Made by a program: the position numbers and the translations under genes. Positions 22,074 to 33,158 of a stretch of 64,000 nucleotides of DNA are shown here, piece by piece; positions within the stretch are counted from its first letter, which is position 1, and each line of letters starts with the position of its first letter. The notes beneath the pieces are model-generated. The model was given only the letters and a program-made list of their open reading frames with translations. It searched no databases and was not told the DNA's origin. This DNA comes from Rhynchopus sp. YZ270_cl-10 (taxonomy: Eukaryota; Euglenozoa; Diplonemea; Diplonemida; Diplonemidae). Location: assembly GCA_964035575.1 (NCBI GenBank), contig OZ037863.1, positions 164,001 through 228,000 on the forward strand. Reading direction: 5' to 3'.

Positions 22074-22204
22074 AATGGTGGCGGTATTGTGATGGGAGCC
22101 CATTGGAAGCAAAATACATCAAAATACATCACAATACATGTATTGTGATGTATTTTGATGGATTTTTGCTTCCAATGGGCTCCCATCACAATACTGCCAT
22201 CATT
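22074..22204. repeat. Near-perfect palindrome of about 130 bp
   Basis: Arms 22074-22138 and 22139-22204 are reverse complements over almost their whole length, meeting at CAATACATGTATTG with no spacer. Mismatches are few (for example GGTGGCGG against GATGGCAG at the ends). It is coding-free, and could be a foldback miniature element. Confidence 0.9.
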
Positions 22205-22560
22205 AGGGTGGTGGAGTGGGGTGGAAGAAGGAAGAGAGTTTTGTACTATCAGACTGCTCCCATTTTGAAAAAGAAAAGGAAGAAAGTGAAGGTGATGGTG
22301 CAAAACGCCTCTGGGACGCATGGCACTGACACTCCGCGGGGTTATGAAAGAAACAAAAGAGAGGGACCTTTTTTGAATCGTTTTGCATAACCACAACTGT
22401 TGTTTTGATATTCCTTTTTATCCTTCAACTATTAGTATAGCTGACTTTGTATTCCGTATGGAAAAGGTCTTTTTTTCCCCCTCATTCTGTTTACTTAGCT
22501 TTTATTAACAACTTTGGTTTGATTTGTTTTGATTTTTTTGGGGGGAAAATGGTAATTATT

Positions 22561-23030
22561 GATGCAGACACCTTCGACGGACTGTACGATGCCAGCCATC
22601 CGGATGCAAGCACAAAGAAGAAAAAAATGTTAGAACGAATTCGTGCAGTGCTGTTGTTGCAAACCATTTGCTATCTACCTATAAAAATAAAGCAAACAAT
22701 TAGATTCATATCCTTTCAGTTCACAGAATTGAAAGCATATGAAAAAAAAACACTACCTCCGCGTGTGAAGAAAATAGCAACTCTGATAGGTAAGTAAAAG
22801 GGGAAAAAGGTCTTTCCCGTTGATTGCTCAATTACCCGGTTGGAGGGGGGGTGATTGGCGAACCGTATCGGAGGAAACTATTTATCCTTTAAGCTACGTT
22901 AGCAGGTATAAAAAAGAATCTAAGAATGGGTGGGATGAGCGGGGTATCTATGGGGAGCATTTTTTGTCTTTGTTTTGTTTTTGAAAACTTGGTAGTATAT
23001 TGTGTAGACACCCCGAGGATGTGCTCTCAC
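22561..23030. repeat. Cluster of four short dispersed repeats
   Basis: In order: family C (22561-22616), family E hairpin (22704-22745), family D (22776-22910) and family A (about 22980-23030). Family E is an inverted repeat built on ATACTTTCAATTC / GAATTGAAAGTAT; its other copies at 32005-32063 and 50652-50713 continue with GAGAGGGTCAACACATGCAC, and 34015-34055 is a shorter relative. A 116-residue frame reading through this block is only repeat sequence. Confidence 0.7.
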
Positions 23031-23101
23031 AAAACACTACGGTAATGTTTCTCTTGCAAATGACGGTTCTGTTTGTTGTGGTTGGCTGTATTTTCACCCA
23101 T

Positions 23102-23388
23102 TCAGTGGCGCCTGTTGATTCCACCGCTGCGGCTGCGAAGGCTTGCCTGCTGTGCGTTCTTCACACGCTCAGAGTCAAGCGCGGCACGTGTCTTGTCAAG
23201 CTCCCGGTTCAGCTCGTTGACGGTCTTCTCGTCTCTTGCCTGTGATGGATTCATGTTTTGTTGTCCCGACAAAGAGATGGGTGAAGAGGGTCACCTAAGA
23301 CACCCTCAGACAACTCCTACGGTAAACAAAAAAAAGGTTCAAACAGGAAATGAGGAAGCGTAAAAGCAACCTTTTTCCCGCTGAAGCC

Positions 23389-23428
<40 letters not shown>

Positions 23429-26253
23429 TTCAGTGGTTGGTTTCTCCTCCATCCCCCTGCCCTATTTATTACACATACCCTTTGGTTCGCTGCCGCAGTT
23501 GTCGCAGCCCTGTTGGAGCGTGTCAGTTGGTCGTTCTTCTGCTTCGTGGCGGCGTGCTCTTCCTTGAGCTTGCCGAAGCGGAGTGCGGTGTCACGCTGAC
23601 GCATCTGGAGGTCCTCGATGTCGTTCTTCTTCTTGGACAACTCTGCTTTGAGCTTTGTGTTTTCATGCGCCTTTGTGGAGAGCTCTTGGTAGTGGTGGTC
23701 GTCCACGTCTTTGAGATGCTGGTCATACGCGCGGCACAGCACCTTGCAGTGGCGGAGCAGGCTCATCATATCAGTGTTGGCAGCGCAGGCCAGCTCGCGC
23801 CCCTCACCTACGTTCCATTGGTACGGAATGCCATGCTGCTGCTCACACAGATTGAACCACTGCTTCAACTCTTTGAAGTCATCCAGCTCCGCTGCCAACA
23901 GCATCATCCCCGCCATATGCTGGTGGCTCAGTGCCTGGCGCGACCCCATCTCCTCAGCAACCACCTCCGCTCGCTTCGTTGCCTCATGCTCGCTGTTGTT
24001 CAACATCGCCATATCCGCCTTCACCCTTGCCACGGCAGGGGTCAATTCGCAGATGTACGACATTTCTTGCTCGCTACTCAGCCTCCTATAGGAAGCATCA
24101 TACTCCAAGAGAAGAAGCTGTGGCATGGCAACGTTCCACATGGCACGTCCCTGCTCGAGCTCTGATGTGCACTCCATTTCGATGTGGTTGCGCAGGGAGC
24201 GCTCCATCTCGTAGAAAAGGGCATGTGAACCTGCGGTGGCGTACACTGCGGCCACATGGTTGAAGTGGTGCTCCTGCTCGGAGATGAGGGAAGCAAGGCT
24301 TCTGTGGTATGTAGCATCGAAGGCAGCGAAGGTGTCCTGAAGCTTCAAGGTGATGCCGTTGGCGAAGGCATTGCAGCATTCTGTCTCGATGAGGGTGCGT
24401 GCTCTGGTTTCTGCTTCGCCAAGCATCGCGAAGGCGACGTCGCCAATGTACGACAAACGCACGGCACGTCTGACCTGCTCCTCTTCGTGCGCCACCGCAT
24501 CTCTGTCCACAGCAACGCCTTGCATGAAGACGGAGACAGTGCGCTCCTGGTATTCAGCGTGCAGGGAGAGCACCTCATTGGCACAGCGGGTGGCAATGTC
24601 GTGTCTGATGTGCAGCTCCGCCTCGCGCAGCACAGCGTGACGGAGCTCGCAGAGGTACGCTGCGTGCATCACTGTGAATTCTGCAGCTTCTACGTCGATG
24701 ACATCAGATTTGATTGTCTGAACCGCCTGCATTTCAACGAGAGAACGGACGCGGCTCTGATGGTCTTCAAAGGCTCTAACAACATAGTCGAGCGCACTGT
24801 GCTGAAGACAGAAGCGTTCGGCAGCTTCGGAATCAATACAGGAGACTAATGCGTGGGAAGCATGCGCAAAGCGGGCGAGCGGACGCAGCTCTGTATCACG
24901 ATCTGCGGCAATCGCACAGAGCTCTTTCAGGCAGCTGTCTGAATAGATCGCACGGTGCTCCGCAAAGTGCTGTTCCTGTCCCCAAGCAAGCTCTGCCTGC
25001 GATTCGCTGAGAAGCGCGACACCACGCTCCACATGCTCCTCCACACCACGCAGCGTAAAGACGATACACTCCGAATACCCAAACAAATGGTCAGCCACCG
25101 ATGCCTCGGAAGATGCAACCACACGCCGTTCGTTCTCCTCCGCATGACACAGCGCCTGAGGAAGCGCGACCCCCGCCGACCCTAGAATGTCCGCATACCC
25201 ATAGGACTCTTCCGCGCAGAGGTGGCGACGTCCCTGGCCCTCCCCTTCGAACACCCATCTCGCGTGCTCGAGGTTCTGTGTGCATTGGGTGGAGATGACG
25301 CTGCAGCTGTCCGCTTCTGCCTCGTAGATCACTCCACGCTGGAGACGTTCCCCATCGGACAGCGTTCTGTAGATCCCAGCGCGGCGGGACAGAATCATTT
25401 CAACGACGTTCCGCGCATAGCACCCCACTGCATTGTCACGCACCGCAGCCTCCTCTGCGATCAGCTGATGCATCGAGGAGATGCAAGCAAAGTAGTACCC
25501 CTCCTCCTGCCAGATCCCCCCACGTTGCACCCCCTCGCAGTGCACCGCGTACTCCCTTTGGGTGTAGTGGAAAAGCTCGAAAAGAGTGATCAATGAGTCT
25601 TCTGTTGCGGAGATGACGGAACGGCGGGATTCTTCTTCAGCAAATCCGAGGGCAAAGCGGGCGTCAGACTGTGCATGAAGTGTCTCCATATGTTCACGCC
25701 AACGATACCCAATATCGCTACGAGAATACTCCTCAGAACGGATCCCCTCCTTCCGCTCTGCAGCCTCTTCAGCGAAGAACTCATTCCGCCTCCTCACCTT
25801 GCCGTGCAGTGTGTTCTCCGCCACCATTGCCTTGTTCTTTTCAATCTGACTTCTCGTCAACGTCACCTCCTCGTGCCCTACGGTGCACCCTGTCTTTTCT
25901 AACTCCCCAATTTTAATGTTGATCTCGCGGATCGCTTGAAAATGCTTGCTAGGACTCTGTTGAAGCTCCTCACGTTCGCGCTTCAATTCCTTCAATGCAG
26001 TGCAAGGACAGCGAGTCTTATGAATTACTGATGTGGAAGGTTCAGAAAAGGTCTTAAAAGTTGTGCAAAACCTCGGAGGTGGTGTTGTCGGGGTCGGCTG
26101 CGCGCTGCGTGTCGAGGAGGAGGTGTGGGGTGCACCCTCAGTGTGGTTGAGACGACTGCGCTTGGAGGAATGCTTGCTCGGTGTCGGGGTACCGCTAATC
26201 TCAAGAATCTTCCTCCGCCTTCCAGCAAGCCGACCGGAAGGGATTGTCGACAT
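23102..26253 (-). CDS. Long helical, Glu/Ala-rich protein of unknown function, two exons
   Basis: Exon 1 (26253-23479) and exon 2 (23239-23102) join in phase 0 (AGG|GTATGT .. CACAG|GCA) to 970 residues. I chose the Met at 26253 because the frame before it is A/T-run sequence. Residues 1-75 are basic and Ser/Thr/Pro-rich. The body from about 95 is dominated by alpha-helical Glu, Ala, Arg and His-rich sequence with recurring motifs such as AEEE, HAEE and YIC. The C-terminal 150 residues are a regular coiled coil (KLKAELSKKKNDIEDLQMRQ), continued in exon 2 (VNELNRELDKTRAALDSE). A cytoskeletal or structural role is inferred only from composition. The intron between the exons contains a run of about 27 A. 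Confidence 0.85.
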
Positions 26254-26731
26254 TTTTTTTTTGAAAAATAAAACTCCTTCTTTTATCCGAGTTTTTGTCA
26301 AAAACTTCTGTGTTGAGGGGAGGTAAACAAAAATATGGGGGAAAGCGGGAAGGAGGAGGGTGGCAGTTGAAAGGATAAAGGGAGGGGGGGGACTTCAGGT
26401 GTTGCACCTCAAAAAGAGTATCTCTCTAAGATGGCTTGTATAAATTCTATTCCCGCCCCTTTAAGGAAACAGCGTTGACCCTAAAGCCTTGCGTCTTGCG
26501 CAGTTCTAGCGCACTTTTTGCACCCTCCTCATTCAGCCACACCATTTTTCTTTTCTTTTGCAACACGCTGGAGAGGCCCTGGCCAAACATGGTGCTAGGG
26601 GAAATATACGCTTAGATCAGAGACCCCGATATGTTTTCATTTTACTCTTTTTGTGCTCCGCCTCCGAGACGTGGAAGCGTGCAATGCAACAAAACGGTCG
26701 AGATCTGATCAAAGCCAAACGGATATATTTT

Positions 26732-27631
26732 TCACTTCATGCCTTCGGCAGGATTGCTGATATGGAGATAGTTCTTCTGCAATGCACGGTACTTCTGCAC
26801 TTCAAGCAGCCTTCCTAGGTCTTCACTAGAAATTACATCCGGATTTCCGTGAATTGCATCATACGCAGCTTTCTGCGCAGAAAGAAAGGGTTTGTGCCCC
26901 TCAAGCTTTAAGACAACACCCTGCGCCGGCAGCTCCGCATCTGGCACACCTTGCGCACCCGACACCATTAATGGAAGCCCATTCGCCGCTTTTTTCACTT
27001 CTCTGAAATCATCTTCCGAGAGCGATCCAATGAAGTGCAGTGCATCCACTCCGGTCACACTGTACGCTGCAATGCGAGAACACAGCTCTTCCACACCACT
27101 GCACGCAAATGCGCTGGTCCGTGCTATGACAACCAAAGAGGGGTCCGTTTTCGCAGCAACCGCAGCATTGAGCTTGCCCACATGCTCTTCAATGGAAGTC
27201 AGTTCGAACCCTCCTGCGCTTCCTTTGACGGTAGTTCCGGGGCTGGAAAATTTGGCGGGGAGGACAGTATCTTCTAATGTGATGCCACTGACGCCAGCAT
27301 CGGTGAGTTCTTCGACACAGCGGATGGCGGAGAGTGCGTTGCCAAAGCCGTGGTCGGCATCGACAATGAGGGGAACGTTTCTGCCGCGTGCAATGCGCCT
27401 CGTGAGCCCGCTGAATTCATCCAAAGTGACCAACATCAAGTCAGGCGCGCCAATCAGGACATTGGCAGCGACGCTCCCAGCGAGTTGGATCGCGTCGCAC
27501 CCATTCTCCTCAGCCATCTTCGCGGACAGAGGATCGAAGACAGAAACAGGTTTCACCAACGCACCTTTTCCAAGAATACTATGTAACCTGGTACGATTCA
27601 AAGTGTGCAAATGTGCGCCAAACTTCTTCAT
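26732..27631 (-). CDS. Oxaloacetate decarboxylase-like enzyme (isocitrate lyase/PEP mutase superfamily)
   Basis: 299 residues in one exon. The superfamily forms or breaks C-C or C-P bonds next to an oxaloacetate- or pyruvate-like centre, with Mg2+. Visible: a beta/alpha-barrel start (KPVSVFDPLSAKMAE), the metal-binding block VDADHGFGN (90-98), GITLEDTVLPAKF (117-128) and VVIARTSAF. The DADHGFGN form and the absence of the KKCGH catalytic motif of isocitrate lyase point to the oxaloacetate decarboxylase (PA4872-like) group, which is mainly bacterial. That group, the single exon and a different composition fit lateral transfer, but I cannot show this from one window. The substrate could instead be a methylisocitrate-like acid. 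Confidence 0.8.
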   Translation of the reverse strand: MKKFGAHLHTLNRTRLHSILGKGALVKPVSVFDPLSAKMAEENGCDAIQLAGSVAANVLIGAPDLMLVTLDEFSGLTRRIARGRNVPLIVDADHGFGNALSAIRCVEELTDAGVSGITLEDTVLPAKFSSPGTTVKGSAGGFELTSIEEHVGKLNAAVAAKTDPSLVVIARTSAFACSGVEELCSRIAAYSVTGVDALHFIGSLSEDDFREVKKAANGLPLMVSGAQGVPDAELPAQGVVLKLEGHKPFLSAQKAAYDAIHGNPDVISSEDLGRLLEVQKYRALQKNYLHISNPAEGMK

Positions 27632-28027
27632 TTTTTAGAGAAGTTGGGGGAGGAGGGGGGAAAGGTGTACTGTGGGGGGTTCCTGAGGGGGTGCGGTGTG
27701 TTGGGGGTAGGGGGTACAAAGGGGGTAGATGGGAGTAGATGGGAGGGGGTGGTTTCCTTTTTGTTTTTTTTGAAAAATTCTAGAGAAAAATTGACAACCT
27801 CACTCCGAGACAAATTAGGAGTTCCGTGGCAAAAAAACAGTCCTTTTGTGGATGTAGGCACCGGACCCTCTGCGCGGGTATAAAACAAAATTCTAACACA
27901 AAATACAAATAAAAACGGTTATTTTCTCACGAAAAGCAATAAAAATTATCTATCTGAAACTGGGCATCTTGGATGCACCCTTTTTTTTCTTTCGGTAATC
28001 GCACAAAAAAACACCAAGTTTTTTTTC

Positions 28028-29416
28028 TCAAAACCGCAGCTCTCTTCTCGGCTGCAACGGCGTTGTGGACATGGAATGTGAATGTGTGTCGAGCAGCACT
28101 GCTGGGAGCGATGTAAACGAATCCACCTTGCTGTGCTTTGATACAGACAACGAACCGCCTGGGTGGTGCAACGCACCTCGCGTTACACCTGCACCACCTC
28201 CACCTCCCCCTCCTCCTCCACCTCCACCTCCACCACCACCACTACCCGCTCGCTTTAAAGAACCCCCCGCATTCTTCAACCACTCTGGCGCCCATTGATT
28301 CACCGGTCTGTCCAAAAGGGCCGCCCGCGTCGCAGACTGAATCTGCTGGTCCCTCTCTGTACGTTCCTTTGTCTTTGCCACCTTTCCTGACACATTTGCC
28401 ATAGCGTTGTGCGCACCTCTCTCAGGGTACACTGCAGGCTTTGCCAAAGGGTCAATATAGGGTGATGCTGCGCCATATGGCGTATGTGCCACACCGACAC
28501 CACCCATCCCAATTCCCCTCGCAACGTGGGAGATGATTTCATCTAAGGGCTGGTCGATGTCAATGCTGCTCCAGACATCTGTCGGGACACTGCTGTTTGA
28601 GGCAATAGGTGCGCCAGTGGTGACAGATGTTGCAGCAGCTTTCTTTGGGCTGTATTTGCGTCGTGGCGGGGAAGGAACCTTTCCGTCTCGGTCATCAGTG
28701 AGCATTCTTGACAGTCCTTCTACACATCCACCAGGAAGGTGGCGGAGGGTGTTGCAATCGAGGAAGTGGACCGGCTTGGAGGGGTGGTTTGTTTGCAGGC
28801 GGGCGGCAACGGATTCGCAGACACCGTTGATGTTCGCTTCATCCGAGGAAGCGAGCGGGGCGGCGATCACTAATGACCCAGACACCGCGAGGACTGCCCC
28901 CGACACCAACGAAAGCGCGTCACAGTACCGCATTCTCGGTTGCGACACCAAAAACGGATCCAACACTACCACAGCTGCGTCAAATGCCTCGACACCCCCC
29001 TCAGCCTGCAGTCTCAACCTTTCAATGAACCCTGGAAGCTCTGTAGGCATGCCCAACGTCTGTACCTCAATTCTTCTCCCTTTCAGACGTGTTTGCACAC
29101 CAGGAAGCCATTTCTCTGAACTCCCCGCAATCAAAATCTGCCCGGATCCACCTAGCGCAGGAGGCTTGGTGGTAGTGTGCACAGAGCGTCTAGCGGTTCG
29201 TCGCGTCTGGCGGCTTTGTGTTCCCAAAGGAGAGCGTGTTCGTGGGTGGGGGCGTACGTAAGGCTCTTGCCCTGCAAGGCTGCGGAGAAGGGTCTGCATC
29301 GACGCAGGCATGTCAGACGTATCGTCGCTGCCATCTGAGAGAGGCGACCCAAGCAGGTCTTCTGAATACTGCCCTCGTGATGGGTGAGACACAATGGGGG
29401 AAAAAAAACTGTCCAT
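28028..29416 (-). CDS. Hypothetical protein with an SGNH/Rossmann-like core and poly-Gly tract
   Basis: 462 residues from the Met at 29416 (MDSFFSP). I prefer this start because CATCCCACAG followed by AAAAAAAT precedes it directly, like a splice acceptor with an A-rich leader, and the upstream frame is hairpin sequence. Residues about 90-240 form an alpha/beta pattern (ILIAGSS, FDAAVVVLDPF, GSLVIAAP, PVHFLDCNTL) faintly like SGNH-type hydrolases, but no clear catalytic Asp-x-x-His is present. The C-terminal third is low-complexity with 16 or so Gly in a row near residue 405. Function unknown. Confidence 0.65.
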   Translation of the reverse strand: MDSFFSPIVSHPSRGQYSEDLLGSPLSDGSDDTSDMPASMQTLLRSLAGQEPYVRPHPRTRSPLGTQSRQTRRTARRSVHTTTKPPALGGSGQILIAGSSEKWLPGVQTRLKGRRIEVQTLGMPTELPGFIERLRLQAEGGVEAFDAAVVVLDPFLVSQPRMRYCDALSLVSGAVLAVSGSLVIAAPLASSDEANINGVCESVAARLQTNHPSKPVHFLDCNTLRHLPGGCVEGLSRMLTDDRDGKVPSPPRRKYSPKKAAATSVTTGAPIASNSSVPTDVWSSIDIDQPLDEIISHVARGIGMGGVGVAHTPYGAASPYIDPLAKPAVYPERGAHNAMANVSGKVAKTKERTERDQQIQSATRAALLDRPVNQWAPEWLKNAGGSLKRAGSGGGGGGGGGGGGGGGGAGVTRGALHHPGGSLSVSKHSKVDSFTSLPAVLLDTHSHSMSTTPLQPRRELRF

Positions 29417-29471
29417 ATTTTTTTCTGTGGGATGGTGGATGAGGAGAAGAGCGGGGATAAATCGAAAGCTG

Positions 29472-29543
29472 AGTGCACGACGGTGAAGTAAATATTTTGT
29501 GGTTTTCACCACAAATCAAGATATTTACTTCACCGTAGTGCAC
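29472..29543. promoter_or_regulatory. Long hairpin directly upstream of the 28.0-29.4 kb gene
   Basis: AGTGCAC..GGTGAAGTAAATAT is repeated in reverse complement as ATATTTACTTCACC..GTGCACT, with an inner stem GTGG/CCAC. It starts 56 bases before the start codon, so it lies in the leader or core promoter. It could be regulatory or a small foldback insertion. Confidence 0.6.
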
Positions 29544-29600
29544 TGCGACTTTTAAAGGGTTGAATGAGTTAAGGGGGAGGGTGAGAGAGGTAATATAACA

Positions 29601-30111
29601 AACAAAAGGCTTTCATTCTCAAGTAACTTTTTTTTTTTTTTTGCGATATAGACCCCAGGCTAAATAAGATAGGGTCTGGTTTCTGGTTTTGAAAATATTA
29701 GAAGCAACCCTGGGTGAAGAATTTTTGATATACCGTGCTGGTGTGATGCAAAGTCGGGCAATAAAAATAAAGGTTTATAAGATGAACCTAAGCCTCTCGT
29801 GCTTAGTCACCTTTTGCAAAAATAATAAAATTGGAGACAGCTGGTGAACAGAGGTTGTCCACCAGATTAAGAAAAAGCAAAAAAAAAACCGAAAAACAGA
29901 GGGGGAAAAAAAAGCAGTCGCACCCATATAACCCTGGACTACACATTCCTTGGGGAGAAATTTTTATGAGATGAACTTAAGCCTCTCATGTATGGTCACC
30001 TAAAAGAGGATCGAAGTGAAAGCGCCTCTACGGACGCAAACACTTGAAAGGGGGGGAAAGAGAATTTCATAATGTGCAGACATCTTTGTGAGCGTGGGAA
30101 TGTGAAGAAGA

Positions 30112-30158
<47 letters not shown>

Positions 30159-30929
30159 CCCCTATTATTCCTCACTTTTTTTTAATGAAGCAGGAACTAT
30201 TTTTGTATCTTTGGACAATCTCTCCGAGACGCATGAAGTCCCCGCAAAGATGTGACAAAAGCAAAAGTGAGATTTTGGTTATGCGCGGACCCGTTGAAGG
30301 TACCCTAGACACTCGATGTGCCACCTCCTTTGTTGTGTCAATCTCTTAACCTGCTAACAATGCCTACAAAAGAGTCTGACAGAATAAAAAGTTCAATTTT
30401 CAAAACCCGCCCCGCACCCGGTTTAGAAGCTGTTTGGAAAAAAAAAAAGTTTATAAGATGAACCTAAGCCTCTCGTGCTTAGTCAATCTTGAAACCGCTC
30501 AGTTTTGAGGTCGTTCTCTGAATTTTATTTTTTTGAAAACTTTGTTTTATTAGTGTAGGCACCCCGAGGATGCGGTCCGCTTTTCTACACACGTCTATGT
30601 GAATCCAGAGTGCTCCTTTTATTTGAAAACTTAGTTGTATTAGTGTTGACACCCCGAAGATGCGCTTCACTTTATTTTTTTGGTTTCGAACGGGGGTGGG
30701 GTAAAATAAAAAAGCAAAAGTTGTAAGATACTCCAGCCTCTTTGCTTGAGTCACCTCAAAAATAATAGCAATATAAAAACAAAATACCAAATTTTCAAAA
30801 AATCTAATTCAAAGGCTAGGAATAAGAATATCACCCACCGAACCCCCCCTCCCCGCTAGCTATCCCTCACCACCTTCCCCCCAGGTCTCCCCTCCCTCCT
30901 CCCTTTCCCCCCCCCCCGATGTAGTTTTT
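29601..30929. other. Intergenic repeat cluster with (AC)n microsatellite
   Basis: No gene. Holds four family B hairpins (29774-29812, 29965-30000, 30450-30484, 30723-30757), two family A copies (30533-30583, 30624-30672) and a dinucleotide (AC)n run of about 40 bp at 30116-30156. All hairpins have the same orientation. Confidence 0.75.
30450..30484 (+). repeat. Dispersed hairpin family B (conserved loop CTCTCGT)
   Basis: Core AGATGAACCTAAGC, loop CTCTCGT, then GCTTAGTCACCT. CTAAGC pairs with GCTTAG, and the outer bases (AGATGA with TCACCT) pair partly. Other copies: 7929-7964, 12785-12813, 21866-21906, 29774-29812, 29965-30000, 30723-30757, 43085-43117, 51222-51255, 53184-53210, 53312-53347, 54805-54834, 57923-57957, 60685-60720, 63558-63590. 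They are nearly always flanked by A/T runs. Loop-sharing relatives with a GTGC/GCAC stem occur at about 5199-5225, 5396-5420 and in each array unit (for example 54968-54995). Confidence 0.8.
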
Positions 30930-32300
30930 CTATAGTTGCATCTCTGAAGATTCTGGTAGAGGGGTCTCAGCCGCGTTTGCTGTGCCTTGGAAAACGTCGG
31001 GGAGGGGGCGAGCTGCGAAAGGTTGGAAGAGGGGGGCACCTTCTTGTGGAGGGAGTTGGGTGGTATCGTTTGCGTTAAGCAGGTCCACGCTTGAGTCTTC
31101 ACCTTGGACGCCGTTTGTCCCAAGCACATTGTTGAGTGCTGTCTGGATTTTTGCATCTTCGTTGCCTTGATCGCTGGGCGGCTGGCCTCCGGGGTTCATG
31201 AGCAAGTCGATGGTGTGCTCGCTTACTGGTGGTGCTATAGTGTTTGGCGGTCTTTTGAATGGTCTAATAATTGCCCAAGGTGTTTCATCAGGAACGTTCC
31301 GAGCGCGCGCGAGACAAGACAAAAGGTTGCTCGAATAGCGTACCCTCTGCTCCTTATCCGCACCGGTGAGGGACACCAGATGTGCCATCTCCCAGCAGGC
31401 CTTGAATTTGCATTCCAACGTCGTGATAACGCTGAGCAGGCAGGCGGTGGGCTGCACAGCGACCTTCGGGGTGAAGACAATGGTCTCGCCTTCGTAATAG
31501 CGTTGTGGGGATGGTGCGATGATGACGAAGTCGGCGTCGTACTGCTCACCCTGTGGAGAGGGGGGGGGCGAGGGGTGAGCGACATGAACCGAAGTGTATG
31601 GAAAAACTCAATAAAAAGTGCCCCACAGAGGAGAACGAAGAGGTAGTTGCATTTCGACCACCACCAATGCCATAGGTGCGATCAACAAAACAAAAAAGTA
31701 CGAAAGAAGAACTCATTTCGAAGGAAAGAGTTGAGTGCGGGGGGGGGGCATACCTCGGTCCGTGTGACTGGGAGGTGCTCGGTGTTGCGAGGGCATATAC
31801 GCCACGGGACACACATTTGGTTGTCTTCTGTGCCAAGCCGGGCCATATCGCAGACACGGGTGCGCACTTCTTCCTGCGGGTGTGTATGTGTTTCCAATAC
31901 TGTTTTTTGCTGTTTTTACCAACGATTCTGTATTACTTTAAACTGCATCTAGACTACTATATCCAGGTCTAAACAATGAAAGGGTAAAAGGGGGTAAAAA
32001 TTAGATTCATATACTTTCAATTCACAGAATTGAAAGTATGTGAGAGGGTCAACACATGCACCCTTTCTTTTTTTTGGTGGTTTTAGCTTTATGTTTTAAA
32101 AAAAAAAGGGTAAAAATGCTAATTTCCTAGTGGGGTGGAGAAGTGGGGGCACATACAATGGGTGCATCGTCCCACCGATTGCGTTCCTTCGCTGTCTGAA
32201 CGAACCCGGCAAAGATGTTCTCTCGTGTCGGTGGGGGGCACCCACACACCTCCGGCACAGTGTAGTTCACGTTGGAGATGGTGTTCATGGCTGCAGCCAT
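30930..32300 (-). CDS. Hypothetical protein, three exons
   Basis: Exons 32300-32157, 31873-31754 and 31550-30930 join in phase 0 (donors ATT|GTATGT and GAG|GTATGC; acceptors CCGCAG and CCACAG) to 294 residues, starting MAAAMNTISNV. The first 240 residues look globular with spaced cysteines (VCGCPPP, VCDMARL, MCVPWRIC) and aromatic positions (QYDADFVIIAP, YYEGETIVF). The last 60 are Pro/Gln/Ala-rich and probably disordered. I do not recognise the family. Agreement of three independent splice junctions in one frame is the main evidence that it is real. Intron 1 contains a family E hairpin (32005-32063). Confidence 0.75.
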
Positions 32301-32442
32301 CCCTGCATCAACGTTTCTGTAGGGTTTTGGGGTGTGCTACTATATTACAGAAACGACGCTATAACATAACCCTTTTATAACGCCTTTTGATACTCCGTTT
32401 AGTGTCATTTAAAAATAGTCTTTTTTTGGTAACCTATAGTAC

Positions 32443-33127
32443 CATGCTGTCCTCTAAATCGGATTTAGGATTCAGGATTTTCTATAAGAAAATTTTATAA
32501 GAAAATTTTATTTTTGCCGGTGAAAAAATTTTCATATGGATATGGGGCAGTGTCTTTTTTAGGGAGGTCGGAATAATTTCCTGGTAGAACAGTGGTTGAA
32601 CCACGGGAGTACCCTGGGGAACTGAGTTACTGACCGCACCGTGAAATCCCAGGCTGTCCCCTAATTTTTTTTGCCTGCGGCGCCATTATTTATTACTTTT
32701 TTGCTCCGCAAAAAAGGGTTCGTTGACTGACTCTGTAGTGTAAAAAGCTACATTTTACACCGTACCCTATTATTTTTTCGCCTGCGGCGCCATTTTGTGT
32801 TATTCCTTTTGCTCCGCAAAAGGAAAATAAAATACAGTTCCCTATGTTTCCAATGTCTTCGCTGGTCAGAACTGAAAAACATCTTGGGGGAAACACAAAC
32901 TGACCCCAAAAATCTTGAAATCTGATTCTTGGATAAGGCACTGTACTGTGGTGGGGAGAAAAATGTGACCGACCCGCACTGCGGGCCTACAACAACAAAA
33001 AAATATCTTCTCCTGTTGTGCGCGAAAAATTTTCGCGCGCAGCGCGAAAATTTTTTTTCTATAAGAAAATTTTGAGATTTAAAAATCAGAAAAATCCTGA
33101 TTTTTCCCGGATTTAAGGACATGCTTG
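32443..33127. mobile_element. Non-autonomous hAT-like DNA element, 685 bp, with 8-bp target duplication
   Basis: The ends are inverted: CATGCTGTCCTCTAAATC on the left, and the right end read outward is CAAGCATGTCCTTAAATCCG. TATAGTAC flanks it exactly on both sides (32435-32442 and 33128-33135). An 8-bp duplication and CA..TG termini are typical of hAT transposons. The interior is non-coding and built of smaller inverted segments, including GCGCGAAAATTTT around 33030-33060 and two copies of a module GCCTGCGGCGCCATT .. TTTGCTCCGCAAAA about 130 bp apart. No transposase is present, so it would need one in trans. Confidence 0.85.
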
Positions 33128-33158
33128 TATAGTACCCGCAATGCCATCCTCTGAACTC

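Noticed and set aside
22558-22797. Frame MVIIDADTFDGLYDASHPDA..
   Set aside because: It reads straight through repeat families C, E and D.
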